Assembly: GCF_900100765.1 (NCBI RefSeq)
Contig: NZ_FNFO01000009.1
Location: 248,001 to 312,000 of the forward strand
Length of the DNA stretch: 64,000 nt
Direction: 5' to 3'
Source: Catalinimonas alkaloidigena
Lineage (GTDB): Bacteria; Bacteroidota; Bacteroidia; Cytophagales; Flexibacteraceae
Position numbers and translations under genes: made by a program. The notes beneath the pieces are model-generated. The model ran no database searches. It saw only the letters and a program-made list of their open reading frames with translations, and was not told where the DNA came from. This document shows, piece after piece, positions 52,220 to 61,133 of this stretch (positions within the stretch are counted from its first letter, which is position 1; each line of letters opens with the position of its first letter).

Positions 52220-53260
52220 ATGACAGAAGAAAAACGCACAGAAATAGCCGCTATCGGCGAGTTTGGGTTGATCGACCGGTTGCAACAGCAAATCACCCTC
52301 CAACAAGAAAGCACCGTTTACGGCATTGGCGATGATGCCGCGGTGATCCAAACCGGCGAGCTATGCACCGTGGTTACGACCGATCTGCTGACCGAAGGCG
52401 TCCACTTTGACCTGCGCTACGTTCCCCTGCGGCATTTGGGCTACAAGGCCGTGGCCGTCAATGTGTCCGACGTAGCCGCCATGAACGCCATTCCCCGGCA
52501 AATCACCGTTAGCATGGCGCTGAGCAACCGCTTCTCGGTCGAGGCGGTAGAAGAACTCTACGCCGGCATACGGCTGGCCTGCGAGCAGTACAAGGTCGAC
52601 CTGGTGGGCGGCGACACCACTGCCTCGGGGGCAGGGCTAACGCTGTCGGTGACCGCCCTCGGCACCGCTGCGCCGCACGAGCTGGTTTACCGCAACGGGG
52701 CGCGTGTCGGCGATGTGATTTGCGTCAGCGGCGATTTGGGCGCTGCTTACATGGGACTTCAGGTGTTGGAGCGGGAAAAAGAAGTTTTTATTGCCAACCC
52801 AAACATGCAACCGCAACTGGAGTCGTACGAATACATCGTGGGGCGGCAGCTTAAGCCGGAAGCGCGAATGGACTTGATTCACGAATTGCGCGAGTTGGGC
52901 ATCCGCCCTACGGCCATGATCGACATTTCGGATGGTCTGGCGTCGGAGCTGTTTCACATCAGCCATCGTTCGGGCGTGGGCATTGCCATCAACGAAGATA
53001 AAATTCCGGTGGCCGAAGAAACCGGCCGCGCGGCCGACGAATTTCGCATCGACGCCACCACCTGCGCGCTGAACGGCGGCGAAGATTACGAGCTATTGTT
53101 TACGCTCGATCCGGCTGACTACGAACGGATTAGCAAAGAAACCGACATCACCGCCATCGGGCTGGTCCGGAAGGCAGAGGAAGGGTTGTACCTGATTACG
53201 CGGGGCAGCAACCGCCGCCCACTGCAGGCACAGGGCTGGCAACACTTCAAAAAAAAATAA
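52220..53260 (+). CDS. thiL: Thiamine-monophosphate kinase
   Basis: A 346-residue PurM/ThiL-type kinase converting thiamine monophosphate to the diphosphate. Signatures: ESTVYGIGDDAAVIQ, TDLLTEGVHFDLRYVPLRHLGYKAVAVNVSDVAAMNA, VDLVGGDTTAS, VISVSGDLG-like VICVSGDLGAAYMG, DISDGLASELFHIS and ALNGGEDYELLFT. Family length is normal (about 320-350). Stand-alone on the plus strand with no other thiamine genes visible in the window. Confidence 0.95.
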   Translation: MTEEKRTEIAAIGEFGLIDRLQQQITLQQESTVYGIGDDAAVIQTGELCTVVTTDLLTEGVHFDLRYVPLRHLGYKAVAVNVSDVAAMNAIPRQITVSMALSNRFSVEAVEELYAGIRLACEQYKVDLVGGDTTASGAGLTLSVTALGTAAPHELVYRNGARVGDVICVSGDLGAAYMGLQVLEREKEVFIANPNMQPQLESYEYIVGRQLKPEARMDLIHELRELGIRPTAMIDISDGLASELFHISHRSGVGIAINEDKIPVAEETGRAADEFRIDATTCALNGGEDYELLFTLDPADYERISKETDITAIGLVRKAEEGLYLITRGSNRRPLQAQGWQHFKKK

Positions 53261-53377
53261 TCGCAATCTGTTAACCTCCTGTTATCTTCGCGCGTTATTA
53301 GCCAAGTAATTCAAAAGTTTGTCAGGTTGCTGGGATGGAATAGCCTGATAATGAGTTGATTACGGGGTAAAACGCGG

Positions 53378-53395
53378 GCCACAAAATTTCGTGGC
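53378..53395. promoter_or_regulatory. Short palindrome before the acidic mini-gene
   Basis: GCCAC-AAAATTTC-GTGGC is an 18-bp near-perfect inverted repeat, 66 bp upstream of the ATG at 53461, in an otherwise gene-free 200-bp stretch. It could be a protein-binding site or an RNA hairpin. Confidence 0.3.
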
Positions 53396-53460
53396 ACGAA
53401 TCATTGACGAAGTCTGAATTAATTCTTTTCTTTTGCATTCAAACCTAAACTTCAACGACG

Positions 53461-53658
53461 ATGGAGGAATACGATATGAGCTACGACGATGATATGCAGG
53501 ACGATCTGTATGACGAGGACGACGAGGAGTCGACAGATTCTATTCTTCGTTTCCCGGAAGAAATAGACGATAGTATGTTCGACGAGTCTGACGACGAGGA
53601 GTACGATCCTTGGGCCGAAGACGAAGAGGAAGAAGAAGAGTCGGACGACGATTTTTAA
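53461..53658 (+). CDS. Extremely acidic small protein
   Basis: A 65-residue protein in which 37 residues (57 percent) are Asp or Glu, with a single Arg and no Lys. It begins MEEYDMSYDDDMQDDLYDED, has one less charged patch TDSILRFPEEI, and ends in a Glu-run and SDDDF. No signal peptide. A transcription terminator follows 35 bp after the stop, and a 200-bp leader precedes it, so it is a single-gene unit. Possible roles are nucleic-acid mimic, chaperone tail or metal buffer; none is supported. Composition alone does not exclude a chance frame, but the start and terminator fit a gene. Confidence 0.7.
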   Translation: MEEYDMSYDDDMQDDLYDEDDEESTDSILRFPEEIDDSMFDESDDEEYDPWAEDEEEEEESDDDF

Positions 53659-53693
53659 ACCGCTTTCTGGTTTCTATTCACCAACCTCACTAC

Positions 53694-53716
53694 GGCCCCC
53701 CAGGGGCCTTTTTTGT
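53694..53716 (+). terminator. Rho-independent terminator
   Basis: GGCCCC and GGGGCC form a perfect 6-bp stem around a three-base loop with a six-T tail, between the acidic mini-gene and the convergent SDR gene. Confidence 0.8.
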
Positions 53717-54493
53717 TTACTCTTCGTAAATCATTTTGATGGTCATGCCGCCGTCGACAACCAAATTTTGTCCGGTGACAAACCCGGCCGCTGGCGAACA
53801 CAGGTACAGGGCCGCCGCGGCGATATCTTCCGGCCAACCCACCCGCCCGACGGGATGTTGGGTGTGGTCGATGTCGCGCAACTCCGGTTTTTTGCGTTGA
53901 CTTGCCTTCTGCCACTCGTCCGTGACGATCCAACCCGGTGAAATGGCGTTGACGCGTACATCGGGGCTGAGGCTCATGGCCAGAGCGTGGGTCAGGGCCA
54001 CAATGCCGCCTTTCGAGGCCGCGTAGCCTTCGGAATGGGGTTCCGACATCAACGCCCGGGTCGAGGCGATGTTTAACAGGCAGCCCTTCTGCCGACGCAG
54101 GTGCGGGGCGGCAAATTTGGCCGTCAGGAAAACGCTGCGCAGGTTGACCGCCAGAATGCGGTCGAACTCTTCTACCTCCAAGGTGTCGAGGGGTTTAAAG
54201 CGACTGATGCCCGCGTTGTTGACGACGATATCTACCGTGCCGAACCGTTCGACGGTGCTGGCAATCAGTTGCTTAACATCCTCTGCACTTCCCATGTCGC
54301 AGGCCTTCGTGCCCACGCGAATCTGTTGCGTTGCCAGCCATGCGGCGCATTCTTCCAGCGCTTCTTCGTCCTGGTCGGCCACCATCACCGTTGCGCCGGC
54401 CTGCCCGAACGCCTGGCTCAGAGCCCGTCCGATGCCCTGCGCGCCGCCCGTCACAATCACAACTTTGTCCTGATAATTTTCTGTTTGTTGCAT
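53717..54493 (-). CDS. Classical short-chain dehydrogenase/reductase
   Basis: A 258-residue classical SDR. Motifs: VVIVTGGAQGIGRAL (nucleotide binding, about 11-25), VADQDEEAL, IVVNNAGISR (about 88-97), and catalytic ASTRALMSEPHSEGYAASKGG with Ser, Tyr and Lys in the right spacing; then VNAISPGWIVT and the usual end GFVTGQNLVVDGGM. Asp at the end of beta-strand 2 (VADQD) favours NAD over NADP. Acts probably on an alcohol/ketone of unknown identity; homologs are labelled 3-oxoacyl-ACP reductase or glucose dehydrogenase. The stop codon abuts the mini-gene's terminator. Confidence 0.92.
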   Translation of the reverse strand: MQQTENYQDKVVIVTGGAQGIGRALSQAFGQAGATVMVADQDEEALEECAAWLATQQIRVGTKACDMGSAEDVKQLIASTVERFGTVDIVVNNAGISRFKPLDTLEVEEFDRILAVNLRSVFLTAKFAAPHLRRQKGCLLNIASTRALMSEPHSEGYAASKGGIVALTHALAMSLSPDVRVNAISPGWIVTDEWQKASQRKKPELRDIDHTQHPVGRVGWPEDIAAAALYLCSPAAGFVTGQNLVVDGGMTIKMIYEE

Positions 54494-54574
54494 GGGTTCG
54501 TAAACTTTTTTGGCCGTTGCGGCTTACTGTTACAGTAGTTTACATCACGTAGCAACTCACCGAAAGGATACAGC

Positions 54575-55171
54575 ATGGCGAGCGATCTTCATCACCTGGA
54601 ACAGGACATCTGGCACGATTTGCAAACGGCGCTTCAGGAAGCAGAGCACCCGTTTCGGACGGGCACGCTGGGCACCAGGGGACTAGACGACTTTGTTGCG
54701 TTGCGGACGGTGGTGCTGCGGAAGGTGGATGCCGACGTGCGAGCGCTTTGGTGTCATTCGGACGGGCGGGCTGCCAAAGTGCAGGAACTGAAGCACAACC
54801 CTGTGGTGAGCTGGCTGTTCTGGGATGCCGAACGAAAAATCCAACTTCGTTTGGGCGGTAACGCTACCCTCCATCGGCAGGGAGAGGAAGTGGATCGGCT
54901 GTGGACGGAAACGTCGCGCGCCAGCCGGAAGGATTACCTGTTGCCCCACGCGCCCGCGACGCCCCTCGAACGGCCCGAAGCGGGTACGCCTGCGCACTTG
55001 AGAGGCACGTTGCCTTCAGAAGAAGAAAGTGAAAAAGGGCGCGAGCATTTCGTGGGGATTGAAACCCGGATTCAGTTCATCGATTGGCTGCAACTTTCCC
55101 GCGAAGGACACCGCCGTGCCCAGTTCCGCTACCAAAACGGTGAGCCGCATCGTCAGTGGGTGAGCCCGTAG
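54575..55171 (+). CDS. Pyridoxamine 5'-phosphate oxidase-family flavoprotein
   Basis: A 198-residue split-barrel FMN-binding protein. RTGTLGTRGLDDFVALRTVVLRK (about 30-53) includes the ALRTVVLR strand that corresponds to the FMN-phosphate site; LWCHSDGRAAKVQELKHNPVVSWLFW (about 60-85) is the second signature. The C-terminal third (IDWLQLSREGHRRAQFRYQN) is also family-like. Not necessarily PdxH: the PLP-specific arginine-rich end is not seen, and the family contains many general stress-type FMN proteins. Divergent from the SDR gene (81 bp between starts). Confidence 0.85.
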   Translation: MASDLHHLEQDIWHDLQTALQEAEHPFRTGTLGTRGLDDFVALRTVVLRKVDADVRALWCHSDGRAAKVQELKHNPVVSWLFWDAERKIQLRLGGNATLHRQGEEVDRLWTETSRASRKDYLLPHAPATPLERPEAGTPAHLRGTLPSEEESEKGREHFVGIETRIQFIDWLQLSREGHRRAQFRYQNGEPHRQWVSP

Positions 55172-55183
55172 GCGGCGTCGGGA

Positions 55184-55552
55184 TCAGTCTTCCGGGTAGG
55201 GGAGGAACACAAAATTGGTGAACTCCACATCGACCACGAACAGGCAGCAGAATTCGTCGGCGTCTTTATACACTTCTTTGAAATCCTGCACCTTGTCTTC
55301 TTCTACCAGTTTGCGCTGGACAAACTCTTCGAGAAACGAAAAGTAAAAATTCCACTTCAGTACGAGTTCTTTCCGGTCGACCAACAGGGCTCCGATGGGC
55401 AACTCTTCCTTGCAAATCGGGAAGATGGGGTATTGAGAAATGTTGCGTTTCCGCAGTTGATACGACGCCTCTTTCAGGGTTTCAGCGATAACGGCGAAGT
55501 CAGCCGAAATGGTGCCGAGGTATTTTCCGTCCAGTTCCGGATTGTTTTCCAT
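55184..55552 (-). CDS. Hypothetical conserved-type soluble protein
   Basis: I do not recognise a domain. A 122-residue cytosolic protein, acidic, predicted alpha/beta: GKYLGTISADFAVIAETLKEASYQLRKRN (N-terminal helix-rich), YPIFPICKEELPIGALLVDRKELVLKW (strands), FVQRKLVEEDKVQDFKEVYKD (helix) and CLFVVDVEFTNFVFLPYPED (strand end). Two adjacent Cys (FCCLF). Lies 2 bp downstream of rlmD on the same strand, so the two genes form an operon. Confidence 0.72.
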   Translation of the reverse strand: MENNPELDGKYLGTISADFAVIAETLKEASYQLRKRNISQYPIFPICKEELPIGALLVDRKELVLKWNFYFSFLEEFVQRKLVEEDKVQDFKEVYKDADEFCCLFVVDVEFTNFVFLPYPED

Positions 55553-55554
55553 AC

Positions 55555-56988
55555 TCAGGATCTCTTTTCAAGCAACATGATATTCTCGACATGCCACGTG
55601 TGGGGGAACATGTCGACAGGTTGAACAACCTTGACGGCGTACAGGTCGTCGAGTAACGCTACGTCGCGCGCCTGGGTCGCGGGGTTACAACTAACGTACA
55701 CGATGCGCTGCGGAGCGGCGAGGCGGATGGTTGCCACCACATCGGGGTGCATACCCGCCCGGGGCGGATCGGTGATAATGACGTCGGGTGCGCCGTGCTG
55801 ATGCAGGAACGCTTCCGTAAGTACGTCTTTCATGTCCCCCGCAAAAAAGTGCGCGTGTTCAATGCCGTTCAGCGCCGCGTTGCGCTGTGCGTCCACCACA
55901 GCTCCCTCTACGTATTCCAGCCCGACCACTTTCTGCGCCTGCTTGGCAACGAATAGCGCAATGGTGCCGGTGCCGGTATACAGGTCGTACACCACCTCCG
56001 AACCCGTCAGGCCTGCCAGTTGCCGGGTGAGGCGGTACAGTTCCAGCGCCTGCCGGGCGTTGGTCTGGAAAAACGAGGTCGGCCCGATGCGGAAGCGCAG
56101 GTCTTCCATCTGTTCGATCAGGTGGTCGCGCCCCGCGTAAGTTTTTACCTCCAGATCGTGAAAAGTTTCGTTGCCTTTATTGTTGATCACGTACTGCAAC
56201 GAAGTGATTTCCGGGAAGTTCTGTTGCAGGTGTTGCAAGAGCCCGACCCGGGCCGTTTCGTCTTCGGAGAAGAGCTGAAGGATTACCATCACTTCGCCCG
56301 TGGTCGTGGTGCGAACAATCAGATTCCGCAGCCAGCCTTCCAGCCGACGCTGGTTGAAGAACGGTAGCCCGTGTTGCCGCGCGTAGTGACGTACGGCCAG
56401 CCGGATGGCGTTGGACGGATCGGGTTGCAGGTAACACGTCTCAATGTCGAGAATCCGATCGAACCGCTTCGGTACATGGAAACCCAGCGCCCGCCGGTCG
56501 TCGATCGTATCGCCCGATTGAACCTGTGCGTGCGTCAGCCACTTCTCATCTGAGAACGTAAATTCCAGCTTGTTGCGGTAGAAACGCGTTTCGGCGGAGG
56601 GGAGAATGGGTTGAAGCGGGGGCAGGTCGACTTTGCCCAGCCGCGCCAACTGGTCGGCTACCTGCTGCTGCTTGAACTGCAACTGAGTCTCGTAGGGCAG
56701 GTGTTGCCAGCGGCAGCCGCCGCACGTTCCGAAGTGCTGGCAGAACGGTTCGACCCGCAGGGGCGAAAGCCGGTGGAAGTGCAAGGGAACAGCCTCCGCA
56801 AATTTTTTCCGGTCGCGGGTAATCAGGAGGTCGACTACGTCGCCGGGGGCTACCCCGGGGGCGTTGGTGTCGGTCGTCGAGATGCCGTCCACAAAAATTA
56901 CTTTGTCGTTGATCCGCGTCAGGCACTTCCCTTCGGCGGCAACGTTCTGAATTTCTACGCTTTGCAGCGTCTGTCGTTTTCGAGCCAC
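55555..56988 (-). CDS. rlmD: 23S rRNA (uracil-C5)-methyltransferase, RlmD/RumA type
   Basis: A 477-residue RNA methyltransferase that adds C5 methyl to a uridine of 23S rRNA. TRAM domain about 15-65; iron-sulfur cluster ligands CQHFGTCGGCRW (about 85-97); SAM motif DLYTGTGTIALFVAKQ (about 325-340); TDPPRAGMHPDV and YVSCNPATQARDV with the catalytic Cys (about 430-450). I use the GTG start at 56988 (VARKRQTLQ) because the open frame beyond it to 57201 has no family likeness and overlaps the divergent gene. A TACCTTTG element (57000-56993) sits just upstream, implying an almost leaderless mRNA. Confidence 0.92.
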   Translation of the reverse strand: MARKRQTLQSVEIQNVAAEGKCLTRINDKVIFVDGISTTDTNAPGVAPGDVVDLLITRDRKKFAEAVPLHFHRLSPLRVEPFCQHFGTCGGCRWQHLPYETQLQFKQQQVADQLARLGKVDLPPLQPILPSAETRFYRNKLEFTFSDEKWLTHAQVQSGDTIDDRRALGFHVPKRFDRILDIETCYLQPDPSNAIRLAVRHYARQHGLPFFNQRRLEGWLRNLIVRTTTTGEVMVILQLFSEDETARVGLLQHLQQNFPEITSLQYVINNKGNETFHDLEVKTYAGRDHLIEQMEDLRFRIGPTSFFQTNARQALELYRLTRQLAGLTGSEVVYDLYTGTGTIALFVAKQAQKVVGLEYVEGAVVDAQRNAALNGIEHAHFFAGDMKDVLTEAFLHQHGAPDVIITDPPRAGMHPDVVATIRLAAPQRIVYVSCNPATQARDVALLDDLYAVKVVQPVDMFPHTWHVENIMLLEKRS

Positions 56989-57067
56989 GGCGCAAAGGTA
57001 ACAAAATGCCGACGGGTGTAAGATTTGCAAGTGAATTTGATTAACTTGTACTTCTCTTTTGCGGCGT

Positions 57068-58963
57068 ATGAAGCACCGATACCACCTCCTTTTTCTTTGC
57101 TTACTCTGCCTGACGTTTACGGTACATGTGCAGGCCACGCACATTGTGGGAGGAGAGCTGCGGCTGACCCATCTGGAAGGTGCCAAGTACGAGCTGAGCA
57201 TGTTTCTGTACTTCGACGATTTCTACGGAAACCCGGGCGCGGAAGACGCCGCGGTGGACGTCGGCATCTATTCCAAAGCGACCCACCAACTGGTGGACCG
57301 CGTCACGCTGAAACGTGACGAATCCAAGCAGGTAGTGTACGTCAACCCCGTGTGCGTGCGGAGCGACTTGCGTACGCGGCAGATCCGTTATACCGAACGC
57401 TTGCAGCTTTCGCCGAGCAAGTACAACGACCCGGCAGGTTACTACGTTTCGTGGGAACGGTGCTGCCGCAATACCCACATCGTCAACTTATTTCTGCCGG
57501 GAGGAACGGGCATGACCTTTTACATGGAGTTTCCGGCCGTGTACGACAAACCCCAACACCGCGACGTGGTCAATTCCTCACCGGAGTTTGCGATTCCGTA
57601 CGGAGAATATGCCTGCGTTGGCGAATATTTTTCGTTCGACTTTAGCGCTACCGATCCCGATGGCGACGAGCTGCGGTACCGGATGGCCACGCCCAAATGG
57701 GGCCATACCGACCAGTTTTACCCGTTTTTGAGCGAGCCACAACCTGCGCCCTACCGACCGGTGCAGTGGGAACAAGGCTACGACTCGGCAGCGGCCATTC
57801 TGGGCAGGCCGACGCTGGCCATCGACAGCCTGACCGGCCGTATGCAAGTAAGCCCTTCGCAGCCAGGTCTTTACCTCTATTCTATCATTTGTGAAGAGTA
57901 CCGAGACGGGCAGTTCATCGGGCTGGTGCAGCGCGATTTTCAGCTCCTGGTTCTCGACTGTCCCCGCAACGATGCGCCGCTGATGCAATTGAGTACCGCT
58001 TCGCGCGAGAAGGGGGGCGCGGGGCCGCTCTATCGCCCCGGCGATACGCTGGACATATTTCCCTGGCAGAGCCCTTGTTTCGACGTTTTTTTAACGGATA
58101 ACGACTTTCTGGAGCGCGTGACGGTTACGGCCGAGGCAGTCAATTTCGAGCCCGTGACTTCGCTGACGTCGCAAAGTAGTTTCTTGCTGACCGGTGCCGG
58201 CGACACGGCCACGTTTCAGGTATGCGGTCCTGATTGTAACAATCCGCGGGGCATCTACCAGGTAAATCTGTATGCCGCCGACGACGGTTGCCCTTTGCCC
58301 AAGGTCGATACCCTGACCCTCTATTTTCGGCTGAGTGCGGAAGAAAACCAGGCGCCGGTGCTTGCGGTCGATGCACCCGAATACGGAGAGCGGACGTTGT
58401 TGCGCTACATTGGCGACGAAATCGTGTTCCGGTTGGATGGCACCGATGCCGACCAGAATCGGCTGGTGCTCAGCGGCCGGGGCATCGGATTTTCGTTTGA
58501 AGACTACGGCATGCAATTTACTCCGGTGGAAGGCCAGGGAGCGGTCAGTACCGAATTTCGCTGGCAGCCGGACTGTAGCCTTTTGTTGGGAGAGCGCCGC
58601 GAGTTCGAGATGGTGTTCACCCTGCAGGACGACCCCTGTTTTGTCCGCGCTATCGATACGCTACGGGTGCACCTGATGCTGAGCGACCGAATATCGGAAG
58701 TCGCCAACTTCGAGCCTCCCAACGTGTTCAGCCCCAACGGCGATGGCAGGAACGATGCGTACACCATTCCCACGCTGCCCATCGACAATTGCATCAGTCA
58801 GTTTTCCTTCATGGAAGTCTACAACCGCTGGGGCAAGCTGGTGTACCGCACCGAATCGCGCGACATTCGCTGGGATGGCGCCGAACTCCCGGCCGGGGTG
58901 TATTTCTATTTCATTCGTTTTACCGATCAGGCCTATCGGGGGAGCATCACGCTATTGCGCTGA
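57068..58963 (+). CDS. Secreted protein with gliding-motility (T9SS type B) C-terminal domain
   Basis: A 631-residue surface protein. Leader MKHRYHLLFLCLLCLTFTVHVQA (about 1-23). The body has beta-rich Ig- and cadherin-like segments: THIVGGELRLTHLEGAKYELSM near the N-terminus, and several FSATDPDGDELRYR-like stretches (about 195). The C-terminus NVFSPNGDGRNDAYTIP...YNRWGKLVYRT and GVYFYFIRFT is a gliding motility-associated, type B T9SS sorting domain (CHU_C), about residues 548-631. Export through T9SS and attachment to the cell surface are inferred. Divergent from rlmD by 79 bp. The role is probably adhesion or recognition. Confidence 0.9.
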   Translation: MKHRYHLLFLCLLCLTFTVHVQATHIVGGELRLTHLEGAKYELSMFLYFDDFYGNPGAEDAAVDVGIYSKATHQLVDRVTLKRDESKQVVYVNPVCVRSDLRTRQIRYTERLQLSPSKYNDPAGYYVSWERCCRNTHIVNLFLPGGTGMTFYMEFPAVYDKPQHRDVVNSSPEFAIPYGEYACVGEYFSFDFSATDPDGDELRYRMATPKWGHTDQFYPFLSEPQPAPYRPVQWEQGYDSAAAILGRPTLAIDSLTGRMQVSPSQPGLYLYSIICEEYRDGQFIGLVQRDFQLLVLDCPRNDAPLMQLSTASREKGGAGPLYRPGDTLDIFPWQSPCFDVFLTDNDFLERVTVTAEAVNFEPVTSLTSQSSFLLTGAGDTATFQVCGPDCNNPRGIYQVNLYAADDGCPLPKVDTLTLYFRLSAEENQAPVLAVDAPEYGERTLLRYIGDEIVFRLDGTDADQNRLVLSGRGIGFSFEDYGMQFTPVEGQGAVSTEFRWQPDCSLLLGERREFEMVFTLQDDPCFVRAIDTLRVHLMLSDRISEVANFEPPNVFSPNGDGRNDAYTIPTLPIDNCISQFSFMEVYNRWGKLVYRTESRDIRWDGAELPAGVYFYFIRFTDQAYRGSITLLR

Positions 58964-59057
58964 TCGTCAGGAGCCAACAAAGTAGCATAGCGTTTGCGCC
59001 GCTGTGCGCCGTGACTTTTCGCGAAGGCGAGGATTAGAAGAGAAAAACACCTCGCTT

Positions 59058-59735
59058 ATGAAACCGCAACCTTTTCCCTGGTATCGTCAACGCTCCCTGT
59101 TTTTCAGCATAGGGCTGGTCACCAGCCTGGGCCTGGTCATCTGTGCTTTCGAAATGCGTACGGCCGTCACCGAACCGTTGGTAATGGTGCTACCGCCCCT
59201 CGAAGAGCCGATTTTTACCGCCCCGGTGACGCAACTGGAACCGCCCAAGCCCAAGCTGCCCGAACAACCTCGGCAAGAAACCAAAAAGCCTGCGGCCGAA
59301 GTGGTTGAGGTGGATGATTGGTTCCCGTTGGATTCTACCTTGCTGGTGGAGCCACCGATTGTTGACGATCCTGCCGTAGCGATCGCCCTGACGGCCGCAG
59401 TCCCCGACGAAACGTTGGGGCAGGAGGAACCCATTATCGATTTTGCAGATGAGCAACCCCAATCCGACCGCTTTTACCCCTGGTTGCAAAAGAAGTTGCG
59501 CTATCCGGACCGGGCGCAGCGCGAACAGATCAGTGGCACGGTTTACGTCCAGTTTGTCGTAGAAAAAGATGGGGCCCTGACCGACGTACAAGTGGCCAAA
59601 GGCATCGGGTACGGCTGCGACGAAGAAGCCCTGCGGGTGGTCAGGAGCGCGCCGGCGTGGCAACCCGGCCGGCAGCGTGGGCGACCGGTACGTGTGCGGA
59701 TGGTGGTGCCGATTCGATTTACCTTGCGCCGATAG
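59058..59735 (+). CDS. TonB-like energy transducer protein
   Basis: A 225-residue protein from the ATG at 59058. One N-terminal helix (about 11-32, SLFFSIGLVTSLGLVICAF), then a Pro-rich periplasmic spacer (LEPPKPKLPEQPRQETKKP), and a TonB C-terminal domain at about 140-225 with RYPDRAQREQISGTVYVQFVVEKDG, VAKGIGYGCDEEALRVV and RMVVPIRFTL. Such proteins transmit inner-membrane proton motive force to TonB-dependent transporters. No exbB or exbD is nearby. A longer in-frame reading to 59004 lacks membrane character and is rejected. Confidence 0.9.
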   Translation: MKPQPFPWYRQRSLFFSIGLVTSLGLVICAFEMRTAVTEPLVMVLPPLEEPIFTAPVTQLEPPKPKLPEQPRQETKKPAAEVVEVDDWFPLDSTLLVEPPIVDDPAVAIALTAAVPDETLGQEEPIIDFADEQPQSDRFYPWLQKKLRYPDRAQREQISGTVYVQFVVEKDGALTDVQVAKGIGYGCDEEALRVVRSAPAWQPGRQRGRPVRVRMVVPIRFTLRR

Positions 59736-59736
59736 A

Positions 59737-59767
59737 TTGCCTGACTGCGCATGATGCCGTTACTTTG
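59737..59767 (+). promoter_or_regulatory. purD: Candidate promoter of purD
   Basis: TTG (59737-59739), a 21-bp spacer and TACTTTG (59761-59767) approximate the Bacteroidota consensus; the ATG of purD follows 7 bp later, so transcription would start at or just before the ATG. Confidence 0.4.
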
Positions 59768-59773
59768 CGGCCT

Positions 59774-61060
59774 ATGCAGCACAACATTCTGGTAGTAGGC
59801 AGCGGCGGTCGCGAACATACGCTGGCCTGGAAACTCGCTCAAAGCTCGCAATGCGAAAACCTGTACGTTGCCCCTGGTAACGCCGGTACGTCGCAGATCG
59901 CTAAAAACGTCAGCATAGCCGCCACTGATTTTGAAAAGCTCGGCCAATTTTGCTTCGAGCGCGAAATTACGCTCCTGATCGTGGGGCCGGAGCAACCGCT
60001 CGTCGAAGGCATCCGCGACTACTTTCAGCAGCACAAAAACCTGAGTGGGGTGGGCATCATCGGGCCCGATGCCGCCGGTGCTCAACTGGAAGGCAGCAAG
60101 GATTTCTCGAAACAGTTCATGCAACGCTACCAGATTCCGACGGCTGCCTCGCAAACGTTCACGGCCGAGCAACTCGACGAAGCGCTGGCGTACGTAGCGC
60201 AGCAAACGCCGCCCATCGTGCTGAAGGCCGACGGACTGGCCGCCGGGAAAGGCGTCATCATCACGGACGAGGTTGCCGTTGCACAGGACACGCTGCGGGA
60301 AATGCTGGTAGACCGCAAATTCGGCGATGCCAGCAGCAAAGTGGTGATCGAACAGTTTCTGAGGGGGATTGAACTCTCGGTTTTCGTCCTGACCGACGGA
60401 AAAAGCTACCGGATTCTGCCCGAAGCCAAGGATTACAAGCGCATCGGCGAAAAAGACACCGGCCCTAATACCGGTGGAATGGGAGCCGTTTCGCCCGTTC
60501 CGTTTGCCGATAACGGCTTTCTGGGTAAGGTAGAAACGCGCGTCATTCAACCGACGCTGGCCGGACTGAAAAAGGAGGGTATCGACTACCGCGGCTTTAT
60601 TTTCATCGGTCTGATGAACGTAAACGGTGATCCGTACGTGATCGAATACAACGTACGCATGGGCGATCCGGAAACGGAAGTGGTGATCCCACGCTTGAAA
60701 AACGATCTGGTTGAGGTAATGGAAGCCGTTGCCGAACAACGTCTCGATGAAATTACGTTGGAGGTCGATCCGCGCACGGCCACTACCGTGATGTTGGTGG
60801 CGGGAGGCTATCCCGAGAAGTACGAAAAAGGGGATGTGATTTCGGGCCTGGAAGGGCTGAAGCAAACACTGGTGTTCCATGCCGGCACCCGCCAGAACGA
60901 AAACGAAGAGGTGGTGACCAACGGCGGACGGGTGCTGAGCATAACGGCCCTGGGCGACAGCATTCCCGAAGCGCTGGAAAAATCGAATGCCGCGGCCGAA
61001 GCCATTACCTGGAAAGGCAAGTACTACCGCAAAGACATCGGACTGGATTTGCTGGCGTAA
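59774..61060 (+). CDS. purD: Phosphoribosylamine-glycine ligase (GAR synthetase)
   Basis: A 428-residue ATP-grasp enzyme of de novo purine synthesis (PRA + glycine to GAR). N-terminal HNILVVGSGGREHTLAWKL, central LIVGPEQPLVEGIRDYF, ATP-grasp IVLKADGLAAGKGVIIT, DTGPNTGGMGAVSPVPF and GDPETEVVIPRLKNDLVEVM, and C-terminal DSIPEALEKSNAAAEAITWKGKYYRKDIG are all family signatures. Start at ATG 59774; the extra upstream frame to 59657 runs inside the TonB gene and is rejected. Single-gene unit with its own promoter-like element. Confidence 0.97.
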   Translation: MQHNILVVGSGGREHTLAWKLAQSSQCENLYVAPGNAGTSQIAKNVSIAATDFEKLGQFCFEREITLLIVGPEQPLVEGIRDYFQQHKNLSGVGIIGPDAAGAQLEGSKDFSKQFMQRYQIPTAASQTFTAEQLDEALAYVAQQTPPIVLKADGLAAGKGVIITDEVAVAQDTLREMLVDRKFGDASSKVVIEQFLRGIELSVFVLTDGKSYRILPEAKDYKRIGEKDTGPNTGGMGAVSPVPFADNGFLGKVETRVIQPTLAGLKKEGIDYRGFIFIGLMNVNGDPYVIEYNVRMGDPETEVVIPRLKNDLVEVMEAVAEQRLDEITLEVDPRTATTVMLVAGGYPEKYEKGDVISGLEGLKQTLVFHAGTRQNENEEVVTNGGRVLSITALGDSIPEALEKSNAAAEAITWKGKYYRKDIGLDLLA

Positions 61061-61133
61061 CGTCAGCGCAACGAGAGCCAGCGCATCCGAAGCAATTTGC
61101 GTAACTTCAGGAACAATCTTTCGTTTCCTTCCG

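Noticed and set aside
59543-60880. 445-codon frame opposite purD
   Set aside because: Antisense shadow of a highly conserved housekeeping gene.
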